From the NCBI RefSeq assembly GCF_001654845.1, contig NZ_LXES01000047.1, positions 1 through 64,000 on the forward strand: a DNA stretch of 64,000 nt. The letters are read 5' to 3'. A program made the translations under genes and the position numbers. Source of the DNA: Enterobacter soli ATCC BAA-2102 (GTDB lineage: Bacteria; Pseudomonadota; Gammaproteobacteria; Enterobacterales; Enterobacteriaceae). Below, one piece after another: positions 25,468 through 34,510 of the stretch. The notes below the pieces were generated by a model. The model ran no database searches, was not told where the DNA came from, and was given only the letters and a program-made list of their open reading frames with translations. Numbering within the stretch: position 1 is the stretch's first letter; each line of letters begins with the position of its first letter.

Positions 25468-26796
25468 ATGAAGATGCGCTTTCCCACTGTCATGACTTTA
25501 CCCTGGCGTTCTGACGCCGCTGAATTCTGGTTTGCACGCTTAAATCACCTGCCTTTTGCGATGTTGCTGCATTCCGGCCATGCAGACCACCCTTATAGCC
25601 GCTTTGATATTCTGGTGGCCGACCCGCTGAAAACGCTGACGACGAATGAGCTGTCGTTATCGGACGATCCGCTGATGCACCTTCAGCAAGAAATTAACGC
25701 CCTGGGCTTATCTGCCGTGCCGAATCCGGACTTCCCCTTTCAGGGAGGCGCGCTGGGCCTGTTTGGCTACGATTTAGGGCGCCGTTTCGAAACGCTGCCC
25801 GAGCTTGCGCAGGCGGATATTTCCCTGCCAGACATGGCTGTGGGGCTGTATGACTGGGCGTTAATTGTTGATCACCAGAAAAAAACGGTTTCACTCCTGA
25901 GCCATCGTGACGTTCATGCGCGTCTTGCCTGGCTTGAGGCGCAGCAGCCTGCACCGGCAGAGACGTTCACGCTGACCTCAAAATGGCGTTCGAACATGAC
26001 CGAACAGGAATACGCGGATAAATTCGCCCGCGTTCAGGCCTACCTGCAAAGCGGTGACTGCTATCAGGTTAACCTTGCGCAGCGATTCCAGGCGACGTAT
26101 CAGGGGGATGAGTGGCAGGCGTTTACTCGTTTGAATGCCAGCAATAAGGCACCGTTCAGCGCGTTCCTGCGCCTGGAGCATGGCGCGATTTTAAGCCTGT
26201 CGCCTGAGCGTTTTATTCATCTGTCGGAAGGGATCATTCAGACCCGGCCAATTAAGGGTACATTACCGCGTCTTGCAGATCCTGCCGCAGACCGTCAGCA
26301 GGCAGAAAAACTCGCCGCCTCCCCGAAAGACCGGGCGGAGAATCTGATGATTGTGGATTTGATGCGTAACGATATTGGCCGCGTTGCGAAACCCGGCAGC
26401 GTGCGCGTACCTGAGCTGTTTGTCGTAGAACCCTTCCCGGCCGTACATCATCTGGTCAGTACTATTACCGCACGCTTGCCGGAATCGCGTACCGCCTGTG
26501 ACCTGTTGCGTGCCGCATTTCCGGGTGGTTCTATTACCGGTGCGCCAAAAGTGCGGGCGATGGAAATTATCGACGAACTGGAGCCTCACCGTCGCAACGC
26601 CTGGTGCGGCAGTATTGGGTATGTGAGCCTGTGCGGCACGATGGACACCAGCATTACCATTCGCACCCTCACGGCCTGCGACGGAGCGCTGTATTGCTCC
26701 GCCGGAGGAGGCATCGTTGCCGACAGCCAGGTTGAGGCGGAATATCAGGAAACCTTTGATAAAGTTAACCGTATCCTGAAACAACTGGAGAACTAA
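25468..26796 (+). CDS. pabB: PabB, aminodeoxychorismate synthase component I
   Basis: Adds ammonia from PabA to chorismate to give 4-amino-4-deoxychorismate, the first step of the p-aminobenzoate branch of folate synthesis. 442 aa from the ATG at 25468; slightly shorter than the 453 aa of E. coli owing to a gap near residue 65. TrpE-type core: SGDCYQVNLAQRF, the lysine motif TRPIKGTLPR (PIKGT typical of PabB), DLMRNDIGRVA, FPGGSITGAPKVRAMEII and CSAGGGIVADSQ. nudL begins three bases after its stop. Confidence 0.95.
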   Translation: MKMRFPTVMTLPWRSDAAEFWFARLNHLPFAMLLHSGHADHPYSRFDILVADPLKTLTTNELSLSDDPLMHLQQEINALGLSAVPNPDFPFQGGALGLFGYDLGRRFETLPELAQADISLPDMAVGLYDWALIVDHQKKTVSLLSHRDVHARLAWLEAQQPAPAETFTLTSKWRSNMTEQEYADKFARVQAYLQSGDCYQVNLAQRFQATYQGDEWQAFTRLNASNKAPFSAFLRLEHGAILSLSPERFIHLSEGIIQTRPIKGTLPRLADPAADRQQAEKLAASPKDRAENLMIVDLMRNDIGRVAKPGSVRVPELFVVEPFPAVHHLVSTITARLPESRTACDLLRAAFPGGSITGAPKVRAMEIIDELEPHRRNAWCGSIGYVSLCGTMDTSITIRTLTACDGALYCSAGGGIVADSQVEAEYQETFDKVNRILKQLEN

Positions 26797-26799
26797 CGG

Positions 26800-27378
26800 G
26801 TGGAGAAAGATAACCTGACGCTGGATGATTTTTTGTCACGCTTTCAGCTTTTGCGTCCGCAGACGCGCCGCGAAACCCTGAATAACCGCCAGGCCGCCGT
26901 GCTGATCCCGGTGGTACGGCGCGAGCACCCCGGCTTATTGCTTACTCAGCGCTCACCGCACTTGCGTAAGCACGCGGGCCAGGTTGCGTTTCCGGGCGGT
27001 GCGGTAGACAGCACCGATGCGTCGTTAATTGCCGCGGCGCTGCGTGAAGCGCAGGAGGAGGTCGCCATCCCGCCTGAGTCAGTGGAGATCATTGGCGTTT
27101 TGCCGCCGGTGGACAGCGTAACGGGTTTTCAGGTCACACCGGTGGTGGGCATTATTCCCCCCGACCTTCAGTACCACGCCAGCGTGGATGAAGTCTCTGC
27201 GGTATTTGAAATGCCGCTGGAAGAAGCTCTTCGCCTTGGTCGCTATCACCCTCTGGATATTCAGCGCCGTGGACATGCTCACCGTGTGTGGCTCTCCTGG
27301 TATCAGCATTATTTTGTCTGGGGCATGACGGCGGGCATCATTCGTGAGCTGGCGCTGCAAATCGGCCTGAAGCCTTGA
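26800..27378 (+). CDS. nudL: NudL, Nudix hydrolase (probable CoA pyrophosphatase)
   Basis: Nudix enzyme of the CoA-pyrophosphatase subgroup, which splits coenzyme A and derivatives. 192 aa, as in E. coli. Subgroup motif LLTQRSPHLRKHAGQVAFPGG precedes the Nudix box, whose core reads AALREAQEEVAI. GTG start at 26800. It overlaps the pabB ribosome track and is probably co-translated with it. The activity is assigned by family, not shown here. Confidence 0.93.
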   Translation: MEKDNLTLDDFLSRFQLLRPQTRRETLNNRQAAVLIPVVRREHPGLLLTQRSPHLRKHAGQVAFPGGAVDSTDASLIAAALREAQEEVAIPPESVEIIGVLPPVDSVTGFQVTPVVGIIPPDLQYHASVDEVSAVFEMPLEEALRLGRYHPLDIQRRGHAHRVWLSWYQHYFVWGMTAGIIRELALQIGLKP

Positions 27379-27562
27379 CTATACTTTACATTCCACCCTT
27401 TTCTGCCAGGTTTGCGATCGCTGTCGCGCTATTAGCAAAACAGGTGTTATCCATTAGTTTAATTCATGTGAATAGTTAAGCCGAGGCCAGTGTTCCCTCT
27501 TACACTATGCGCAGTTATAACATCGTTACTGGAAACCCGGTAACCCTGTCAGGAGTGTGAAA

Positions 27563-28927
27563 GTGATTAGTATATTCGACATGTTCAAAGTGGGAATTGG
27601 TCCTTCTTCTTCCCATACTGTAGGGCCGATGAAGGCCGGTAAACAGTTCGTCGATGACCTGGTCGAAAAAGGATTACTGGAAAGCGTTACCCGTGTTGCC
27701 GTGGATGTCTACGGCTCGCTGTCATTGACGGGTAAAGGCCACCACACCGATATCGCCATTATTATGGGTCTGGCAGGCAACATGCCGGACACCGTTGATA
27801 TTGATGCCATCCCGGCATTCATCCGCGACGTTGAAACGCGCGGTCGCCTGCTGCTGGCAAACGGCCAGCACGAAGTGGATTTCCCGCAGGATGACGGAAT
27901 GCGTTTTCGCAGCGACAACCTGCCGCTGCATGAAAATGGCATGACCATCCACGCGTGGAACGGCGAAAAAGAGATTTACAGCAAAACGTACTACTCCATC
28001 GGCGGTGGCTTCATCGTGGATGAAGAGCATTTTGGCAAAGACAGCGCTGGCGACGTCAGCGTGCCGTATCCGTTCAAGTCTGCCACCGAGATGCTAGCGT
28101 ATTGCAAAGAGACGGGTCTGTCGCTCTCCGGCATGGTGATGCAGAACGAACTGGCGCTGCACAGCAAGAAAGAGATTGAAGACTACTTTGCTAACGTGTG
28201 GCAAACCATGCGTGCCTGTATCGATCGCGGTATGAATACCGAAGGCGTGCTGCCTGGCCCCCTGCGCGTGCCGCGCCGTGCCTCTGCTCTTCGCCGGATG
28301 CTTGTCACAACCGATAAGTTCTCTAATGACCCGATGAATGTGGTCGACTGGGTGAACATGTTTGCCCTTGCGGTAAACGAAGAGAACGCCGCAGGTGGCC
28401 GTGTTGTTACAGCTCCAACCAACGGCGCGTGCGGTATTGTTCCTGCGGTGCTGGCCTATTACGATCACTTTATTGAATCTGTCAGCCCGGATATTTATAT
28501 CCGTTACTTCCTGGCGGCAGGTGCGATTGGCGCGCTGTACAAAATGAACGCCTCTATCTCTGGTGCCGAAGTGGGTTGCCAGGGTGAAGTGGGTGTGGCC
28601 TGTTCTATGGCCGCAGCCGGTCTTGCGGAACTGCTGGGCGCAAGCCCTGAGCAGGTATGTGTTGCTGCCGAAATCGGTATGGAGCATAACCTCGGTCTGA
28701 CCTGTGACCCGGTCGCAGGCCAGGTGCAGGTGCCGTGTATCGAGCGTAACGCAATCGCATCCGTGAAAGCGATCAATGCGTCACGCATGGCGATGCGCCG
28801 TACCAGCGAACCACGCGTATCGCTGGATAAGGTTATCGAAACCATGTACGAAACTGGTAAAGACATGAACGCCAAATATCGCGAAACCTCGCGTGGCGGG
28901 CTGGCCATTAAGGTGCAGTGCGACTAA
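27563..28927 (+). CDS. sdaA: SdaA, L-serine deaminase I
   Basis: Oxygen-sensitive 4Fe-4S enzyme converting L-serine to pyruvate and ammonia. 454 aa from the GTG at 27563 (MISIFDMFKVG), with aggag at good spacing; another GTG two codons earlier is closer to that site. Beta-chain motif GPSSSHTVGPMKAG at the N-terminus. The alpha chain has cluster cysteines in TNGACGIVPA, TCDPVAG and CIERNAIAS. Ends with its own hairpin terminator. Confidence 0.95.
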   Translation: MISIFDMFKVGIGPSSSHTVGPMKAGKQFVDDLVEKGLLESVTRVAVDVYGSLSLTGKGHHTDIAIIMGLAGNMPDTVDIDAIPAFIRDVETRGRLLLANGQHEVDFPQDDGMRFRSDNLPLHENGMTIHAWNGEKEIYSKTYYSIGGGFIVDEEHFGKDSAGDVSVPYPFKSATEMLAYCKETGLSLSGMVMQNELALHSKKEIEDYFANVWQTMRACIDRGMNTEGVLPGPLRVPRRASALRRMLVTTDKFSNDPMNVVDWVNMFALAVNEENAAGGRVVTAPTNGACGIVPAVLAYYDHFIESVSPDIYIRYFLAAGAIGALYKMNASISGAEVGCQGEVGVACSMAAAGLAELLGASPEQVCVAAEIGMEHNLGLTCDPVAGQVQVPCIERNAIASVKAINASRMAMRRTSEPRVSLDKVIETMYETGKDMNAKYRETSRGGLAIKVQCD

Positions 28928-28937
28928 TACCTCGCTC

Positions 28938-28968
28938 TCGCCCATCTGCCACGGATGGGCGAATTTTT
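28938..28968 (+). terminator. Terminator of sdaA
   Basis: tcgcccatc (28938-28946), loop tgccacg, gatgggcga (28954-28962), then attttt, 11 bases after the sdaA stop. Confidence 0.9.
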
Positions 28969-29059
28969 CCCTTCTTTCTCGTCGCCTTACCATTTCCCCA
29001 CTACACTTTCTCTGTTGCTTCTGGCTTTTGGTGCTGGTGGCGTATCAGGCGACCGTTTT

Positions 29060-30658
29060 ATGCAAACTGCACAAACGATCATAAAAAACTACCGCCGAAA
29101 ACGCGTTATCGTCAGTGTCACGGTCGCGCTTCTTACGCTCACCCTTACGCTGGGAATTCGGTTTATTTCACAGCGCAATTTAAATCGGGAACAGATCCGC
29201 GACTTTACCAGCCACACCGTGAATTCAATGGATAAGGTTATACTTTCGTTAGAAAAACGTCGCGGGGTGCTGCAATCGCTGGTCGGCCAGCCCTGCACGC
29301 AAGCCCATCTGGTGCTGCGAAAACAGGCCGCCATTCTGCAAACCGTCCGCTCCATCGCCCTGGTCAAAGATGGTGTTCTGTACTGTTCGAGTATTTTCGG
29401 CACACGGGACGTTCTGGTGCACGAGATACAGCCCACGTTACCCGCTAACGCCCCCCGGCTCATTTTATCGACCGACCAGTGGCTGCTGAAAGGCAGCCCA
29501 ATCCTCATCCAGTGGTATCCCGTTTCACAAAGTGGTGAAGACGGGGTGATGGAGATAGTCAACATCGACCTCATCACCCGAATGATGCTGGAGCCGCAAC
29601 CCCCGCTGATTACTGACGTTGTCCTGACCGTGGGCGACAACTTCCTGCGCTACGGGCAACAGGTGACGGATACCCTGACCTTTGATGATGGCAATTCCCT
29701 CCTGCACAAAGCGTCATCACACTATCCTTTCAGCATTACGGTAAGTGGCCCCGGCCCCGGTAAACTGGCGCTGAAAAACCTGCCAACTCAGTTGCCGCTG
29801 GCACTCATGCTCAGCCTGCTGCTGGGCTATGTTGCCTGGCTTGCTACGGCCAGGAGAATGAGTTTCACGTGGGAAATTAACATGGGGCTGGCGGCACGCG
29901 AATTTGAACTCTTCTGTCAGCCGCTGGTGAATGCCCGAACACAGAAATGCGTTGGCGTTGAAATTTTACTGCGCTGGAATAACCCGCGTCAGGGCTGGAT
30001 CTCACCCGAAGTGTTTATCCCTCTGGCAGAAGAACACAACCTGATCGTCCCGCTCACTCGCTATGTGATTTCCGAAACGGTTCGCCAGATTGGCTTTTTC
30101 CCCGCGTCCTCTGGGTTTCAGATAGGCATTAACGTTGCCGCCAGCCATTTTCGCCGCGCCACCCTGCTACAGGATCTCAACCGTTCCTGGTTTAACGCGC
30201 ATCCGGTGCAGCAGCTGGTTATCGAATTGACTGAGCGCGATGCGCTTATGGATGTGGACTACCGGATAGTGCGCGAGCTTCACAATAAAGGGGTGAAGCT
30301 TGCCATCGATGATTTTGGTACCGGAAACAGTTCGCTCTCCTGGCTGGAAAAGCTGCACCCGGATGTGCTGAAAATCGATCAGTCATTTACTACTGCAATT
30401 GGTACGGACGCGGTGAATTCGACCGTGACGGATATCATCATCGCGCTCGGTCAGCGGCTGAATATTGAACTGGTTGCAGAAGGTGTGGAAACCGGGGAGC
30501 AGGCGCAGTATTTGCGCCGCCACGGTGTGGATATCTTGCAGGGATTTTTTTACGCCCGGCCAATGCCGCTGCGGGAGTTTCCTAAATGGCTGGCGGGGAG
30601 TTCGCCCCCGCCAGCGCGTCATAACGGGCACATCGTGCCTTTAATGCCGTTACGTTAG
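29060..30658 (+). CDS. pdeD: PdeD (YoaD), CSS-EAL cyclic-di-GMP phosphodiesterase
   Basis: Inner-membrane enzyme that hydrolyses c-di-GMP, lowering the signal that YcgR and biofilm genes read. 532 aa from the ATG at 29060, the E. coli length; the open frame to 28955 runs into the sdaA terminator. N-terminal membrane helix about 17-35, a periplasmic CSS domain (Cys79; CSS at 109-111) whose disulfide status controls activity, a second helix about 250-270, then the EAL domain with a VEILL version of the EAL triad, DDFGTGNSS, KIDQSF and LVAEGVET. Confidence 0.94.
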   Translation: MQTAQTIIKNYRRKRVIVSVTVALLTLTLTLGIRFISQRNLNREQIRDFTSHTVNSMDKVILSLEKRRGVLQSLVGQPCTQAHLVLRKQAAILQTVRSIALVKDGVLYCSSIFGTRDVLVHEIQPTLPANAPRLILSTDQWLLKGSPILIQWYPVSQSGEDGVMEIVNIDLITRMMLEPQPPLITDVVLTVGDNFLRYGQQVTDTLTFDDGNSLLHKASSHYPFSITVSGPGPGKLALKNLPTQLPLALMLSLLLGYVAWLATARRMSFTWEINMGLAAREFELFCQPLVNARTQKCVGVEILLRWNNPRQGWISPEVFIPLAEEHNLIVPLTRYVISETVRQIGFFPASSGFQIGINVAASHFRRATLLQDLNRSWFNAHPVQQLVIELTERDALMDVDYRIVRELHNKGVKLAIDDFGTGNSSLSWLEKLHPDVLKIDQSFTTAIGTDAVNSTVTDIIIALGQRLNIELVAEGVETGEQAQYLRRHGVDILQGFFYARPMPLREFPKWLAGSSPPPARHNGHIVPLMPLR

Positions 30659-30664
30659 AAACAC

Positions 30665-32224
30665 TTACTCATCTTCGTCGTGTGCAGATTGCTCTTTAAC
30701 AATACGCACCAAATCAACACGGTAGTCGTTCGCTTCGACAATCGTGATGTGCAGCGGCGGCAGTTCGATGACGTCACCGATACGCGGAATTTGTCCGTTC
30801 ACCGAGATGACCAGACCTGCCACGGTGGCAATGTCTTCTTCATCGTTGACCACGTTTTCCACGCCCAGCGTATGGGATAAGGCGTGCAGGTCGGTGGTCC
30901 CTTTGACCAGCCATCCGTCACCATCGGCGACGATTTCCGGGGTTTCATCCGCATCCGGGAATTCACCGGCGATGGCTTCCAGCACGTCCAGCGGCGTGAC
31001 CAGCCCCTGCACAACGCCAAACTCGTTGGTGACGATAACAAAGCTGCCACGGGCACGACGCAAGACGCCCAGCAGATTAATCGGGTCTAGCGTTTCCGGC
31101 ACCACGATAGCAGGCGACGCAGCTGCAATGGCTTCAACGTTGCCACCCTCTTCCAGGGCCACCAGCAGCTCTTTCGCACGCACGATACCGACAATCTCGT
31201 CCAGTTCACCACGACACACCGGGAACAGGCTGTGTGGCGATGAGAGCAACTGCTGGCGAATTTCATCCACGCTGAGGTTCGCGTCTACCCAACTGATTTC
31301 ACCGCGCGGGGTCATGATCCCACGTAGCGAACGGGAGGCCAGAGAGAGCACACCGTTAATCATGTAACGCTCTTCTTCGACAAACGCCCCTTCAGGCACC
31401 GGAACCGGGTTACGGTTATCTGAATCAGACTGTACGTTCACCTGACGGCGACCGCCCATCAGACGCAGAATGGCATCTGCCGTGCGGGCGCGCAGCGGCT
31501 GATTCGACTGCTGTTTGATAAAGTTACGGCGCGCAATCTGGTTAAACAGCTCGATAATGATCGAGAAGCCAATTGCGGCATACAGGTAACCTTTCGGAAT
31601 ATGGAAGCCAAACCCTTCTGCCACCAGGCTCAGGCCGATCATCAGCAGGAAGCTCAGACAGAGTACAACCACCGTCGGGTGCTGGTTCACAAAGCGCGTC
31701 AGCGGTTTAGACGCCAGCAGCATGACCGCCATCGCAATGACAACAGCCGCCATCATGACCGGCAGGTGGTTCACCATACCGACCGCAGTAATCACCGCAT
31801 CCAGCGAGAACACGGCATCCAGCACCACAATTTGCAGGACCACAACCCAGAAGCTGGCATAGCCTTTACCGTGGCCATCATCATGCTGTCTGTTCTCTAA
31901 CCGTTCGTGAAGCTCCGTCGTCGCTTTGAAAAGCAGGAATATCCCCCCGACCAGCATGATCAAATCACGGCCGGAGAAGGTGTAATCCATCACGGAGAAC
32001 AGCGGTTTGGTCAGCGTGACCATCCACGAAATGACGGACAGCAGCGCCAGTCGCATAATCAGCGCCAGCGAAAGGCCGATCAGACGCGCTTTATCACGCT
32101 GTTTCGGCGGCAGTTTGTCCGCGAGAATGGCAATAAACACCAGGTTATCGATACCGAGAACAATCTCCAGTACCACCAGCGTGAGTAATCCCACCCAGAT
32201 TGACGGGTCCATTAAGAATTCCAT
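30665..32224 (-). CDS. yoaE: YoaE, TerC/CBS/CorC-domain membrane protein
   Basis: Inner-membrane protein with a TerC-like transport domain joined to a CBS pair and a CorC/HlyC domain; function unproven, with metal-ion transport often proposed. 519 aa. Membrane part about 1-240 (VVLEIVLGIDNLVFIAILADKLP and LDAVFSLDAVITAVG are the TerC acidic motifs), CBS domains around 305-425, CorC_HlyC at the C-terminus (PLHITIVEANDYRVDLVRI). ATG start with agcaggag. A 69-codon ORF ends 13 bases inside its start and may be coupled to it. Confidence 0.93.
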   Translation of the reverse strand: MEFLMDPSIWVGLLTLVVLEIVLGIDNLVFIAILADKLPPKQRDKARLIGLSLALIMRLALLSVISWMVTLTKPLFSVMDYTFSGRDLIMLVGGIFLLFKATTELHERLENRQHDDGHGKGYASFWVVVLQIVVLDAVFSLDAVITAVGMVNHLPVMMAAVVIAMAVMLLASKPLTRFVNQHPTVVVLCLSFLLMIGLSLVAEGFGFHIPKGYLYAAIGFSIIIELFNQIARRNFIKQQSNQPLRARTADAILRLMGGRRQVNVQSDSDNRNPVPVPEGAFVEEERYMINGVLSLASRSLRGIMTPRGEISWVDANLSVDEIRQQLLSSPHSLFPVCRGELDEIVGIVRAKELLVALEEGGNVEAIAAASPAIVVPETLDPINLLGVLRRARGSFVIVTNEFGVVQGLVTPLDVLEAIAGEFPDADETPEIVADGDGWLVKGTTDLHALSHTLGVENVVNDEEDIATVAGLVISVNGQIPRIGDVIELPPLHITIVEANDYRVDLVRIVKEQSAHDEDE

Positions 32225-32421
32225 GACAAGCTCCTGCTAAAGGAATGACGAAACGGTGCCCCACTCAACGTGGGCAAATCAAGGGTAGACAGAATTGATG
32301 CGTGGCGAGAAACGCCGGTGAAAAAGGCATGAAATAGCCTGAAAGATGTCTGACGTCGGTGACGGTCCATACAGTGGGCTACTGCCCTATACTCCTGAAC
32401 AATTAAACGGAGGCTAAACAT
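32212..32421 (-). CDS. Possible upstream ORF overlapping yoaE
   Basis: A 69-codon frame starting MFSLRLIVQEYR and ending SRSLSWNS, stopping 13 bases past the yoaE ATG so that the yoaE ribosome-binding site lies inside it. It is arginine-rich and hydrophobic in parts. No good ribosome-binding site is seen for its ATG. I recall a small protein annotated in this position in E. coli (YoaL) but cannot confirm the match. It may act as a translated leader controlling yoaE, or be chance. Confidence 0.35.
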   Translation of the reverse strand: MFSLRLIVQEYRAVAHCMDRHRRQTSFRLFHAFFTGVSRHASILSTLDLPTLSGAPFRHSFSRSLSWNS

Positions 32422-32523
32422 ATCAGAGACAATGGGTTTTTAGCAAAGATTTACGTTCCTTTGCAAACATCTGTAACACAAGTGCTTTAACTTACAGGAA
32501 TTTCTGCGATGCGTAGCTAAATT

Positions 32524-32569
32524 ACGGATCTTCATCACATAAATTATTTTTTCACTATCTAAAATAATT
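32524..32569 (+). promoter_or_regulatory. CRP-like and Mlc/NagC-like sites of manXYZ
   Basis: The yoaE-manX gap holds a CRP-like half site tcaca (32535-32539) in a context I recall from E. coli. Directly after come aattatttt (32542-32550) and aaaataatt (32561-32569), an inverted repeat with a 10-base centre, the shape of Mlc/NagC operators. Catabolite activation plus Mlc repression of manXYZ is the known E. coli scheme. I see nothing else definite in 32422-32687. Confidence 0.6.
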
Positions 32570-32687
32570 CGCGGAAGTCTTAGTTAATTTAACTCTAACC
32601 CTTATCTGAATCGATTCGGTTCACCTAATACGATTCTCAGTACGAATGCCTGGCAGACGTATTAATGATAATAAAAGGAGGTAGCAA

Positions 32688-33650
32688 GTGACCATTGCTA
32701 TTGTAATAGGCACACATGGTTGGGCTGCAGAGCAGTTACTCAAAACAGCAGAAATGCTGTTGGGCGAGCAGGAAAACGTGGGCTGGATCGATTTCGTTCC
32801 CGGTGAAAACGCCGAAACGCTAATTGAGAAATACACTGCTCAACTGGAGAAGCTGGATACCAGCAAAGGCGTGCTGTTTCTCGTCGATACATGGGGCGGC
32901 AGCCCGTTCAACGCTGCCAGTCGCATTGTCGTCGATAAAGAGCACTATGAAGTCATCGCCGGGGTTAACGTGCCGATGTTGGTAGAAACCTTCATGGCGC
33001 GTGACGACAATCCGTCTTTCGATGAGCTGGTAGCATTGGCCGTTGAAACCGGTCGCGAAGGCGTGAAAGCGCTGAAAGCGCAGCCGGTTGCGAAGCCAGC
33101 TCCAGCGGCCGTAGCACCAAAACCCGCCGCACCCGCGAAACCGATGGGTCCGAATGATTACATGGTTATCGGCCTCGCGCGTATCGATGACCGTTTAATC
33201 CACGGCCAGGTGGCAACACGCTGGACCAAAGAAACCAACGTTAAACGCATTATCGTGGTCAGCGACGAAGTTGCCGCCGACAAGGTGCGAAGCACCCTTC
33301 TGACTCAGGTTGCTCCACCGGGCGTAACCGCGCACGTTGTGGATATTGCCAAGATGCTCCGCGTTTATAACAACCCGAAATATGCGGGTGAGCGCGTGAT
33401 GCTGCTGTTTACTAACCCGACAGACGTCGAGCGCATTGTTGAAGGCGGCGTGAAAATCTCCTCCGTTAACATTGGTGGTATGGCTTTCCGTCAGGGGAAA
33501 ACTCAGGTCAACAACGCGATTTCAGTCGATGAGAAAGATATCGAAGCATTCAACAAACTGAATGCACGCGGTATTGAGCTGGAAGCCCGTAAAGTTTCCA
33601 CAGACCAGAAACTGAAAATGATGGATTTGATCGGCAAAGTTGGGAAATAA
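32688..33650 (+). CDS. manX: ManX, mannose PTS enzyme IIAB
   Basis: Cytoplasmic IIA and IIB domains of the mannose phosphotransferase system, which also takes up glucose, glucosamine and other hexoses. 320 aa, three fewer than E. coli, the difference lying in the linker. Phospho-histidines His10 (GTHGWAAEQ) in IIA and His172 (DDRLIHGQ) in IIB. Flexible Ala-Pro linker about 133-155. GTG start with a strong aggagg. In E. coli the mRNA is silenced by SgrS pairing near the start; this was not tested here. Confidence 0.96.
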   Translation: MTIAIVIGTHGWAAEQLLKTAEMLLGEQENVGWIDFVPGENAETLIEKYTAQLEKLDTSKGVLFLVDTWGGSPFNAASRIVVDKEHYEVIAGVNVPMLVETFMARDDNPSFDELVALAVETGREGVKALKAQPVAKPAPAAVAPKPAAPAKPMGPNDYMVIGLARIDDRLIHGQVATRWTKETNVKRIIVVSDEVAADKVRSTLLTQVAPPGVTAHVVDIAKMLRVYNNPKYAGERVMLLFTNPTDVERIVEGGVKISSVNIGGMAFRQGKTQVNNAISVDEKDIEAFNKLNARGIELEARKVSTDQKLKMMDLIGKVGK

Positions 33651-33697
33651 CCCCGCGCTGATTTTTCACATAAAGCTTATGTAATAGGAGAAGTGCA

Positions 33698-34498
33698 ATG
33701 GAGATTACCACTCTTCAGATTGTGCTGGTGTTCGTCGTCGCATGTATTGCGGGTATGGAATCCGTACTTGATGAATTTCAGTTCCACCGCCCTCTGGTGG
33801 CCTGTACGTTGATTGGTGCCGTTCTCGGTGATATGAAAACCGGTATCATCATCGGTGGTACCCTGGAAATGATCGCCCTCGGCTGGATGAACATCGGTGC
33901 GGCGGTTGCGCCAGATGCCGCACTGGCATCCATTATTTCTACCGTTCTGGTTATTGCTGGTCACCAAAGTATCGGTGCAGGTATCGCGCTGGCAATTCCA
34001 CTGGCAGCAGCCGGCCAGGTACTGACCATCATCGTTCGTACCATCACCGTAGCCTTCCAGCACGCGGCGGATAAGGCGGCCGAAAATGGCAACCTGACGG
34101 CGTTGTCCTGGATCCACGTTTCATCCCTGTTCCTGCAAGCAATGCGTATTGCAATCCCGGCCGTTATCGTTGCTATCTCTGTCGGTACCAGCGAAGTGCA
34201 GAGTATGCTGAACGCCATTCCTGAAGTGGTGACCGGCGGCCTGAACATCGCAGGTGGCATGATCGTGGTAGTAGGTTATGCGATGGTCATCAACATGATG
34301 CGCGCAGGCTATCTGATGCCGTTCTTCTACCTCGGCTTCGTTACCGCTGCGTTCACCAACTTCAACCTGGTTGCTCTGGGTGTAATTGGTGCGGTCATGG
34401 CGATTCTCTACATCCAGCTCAGCCCGAAATACAACCGCGTAGCGGGTGCTCCGGCACAGGCTGCTGGTAATAACGATCTCGATAACGAACTGGACTAG
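33698..34498 (+). CDS. manY: ManY, mannose PTS enzyme IIC
   Basis: Membrane subunit that, with ManZ, forms the sugar channel of the mannose PTS; also a known entry route for phage lambda DNA and some bacteriocins in relatives. 266 aa, E. coli length, with several helices (LQIVLVFVVACIAGMESVL at the start; IIIGGTLEMIALGWMNIGAA). Ends in a polar tail. Second gene of manXYZ, 47 bases after manX. Confidence 0.96.
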   Translation: MEITTLQIVLVFVVACIAGMESVLDEFQFHRPLVACTLIGAVLGDMKTGIIIGGTLEMIALGWMNIGAAVAPDAALASIISTVLVIAGHQSIGAGIALAIPLAAAGQVLTIIVRTITVAFQHAADKAAENGNLTALSWIHVSSLFLQAMRIAIPAVIVAISVGTSEVQSMLNAIPEVVTGGLNIAGGMIVVVGYAMVINMMRAGYLMPFFYLGFVTAAFTNFNLVALGVIGAVMAILYIQLSPKYNRVAGAPAQAAGNNDLDNELD

Positions 34499-34510
34499 CA
34501 GGTGAGCGAA

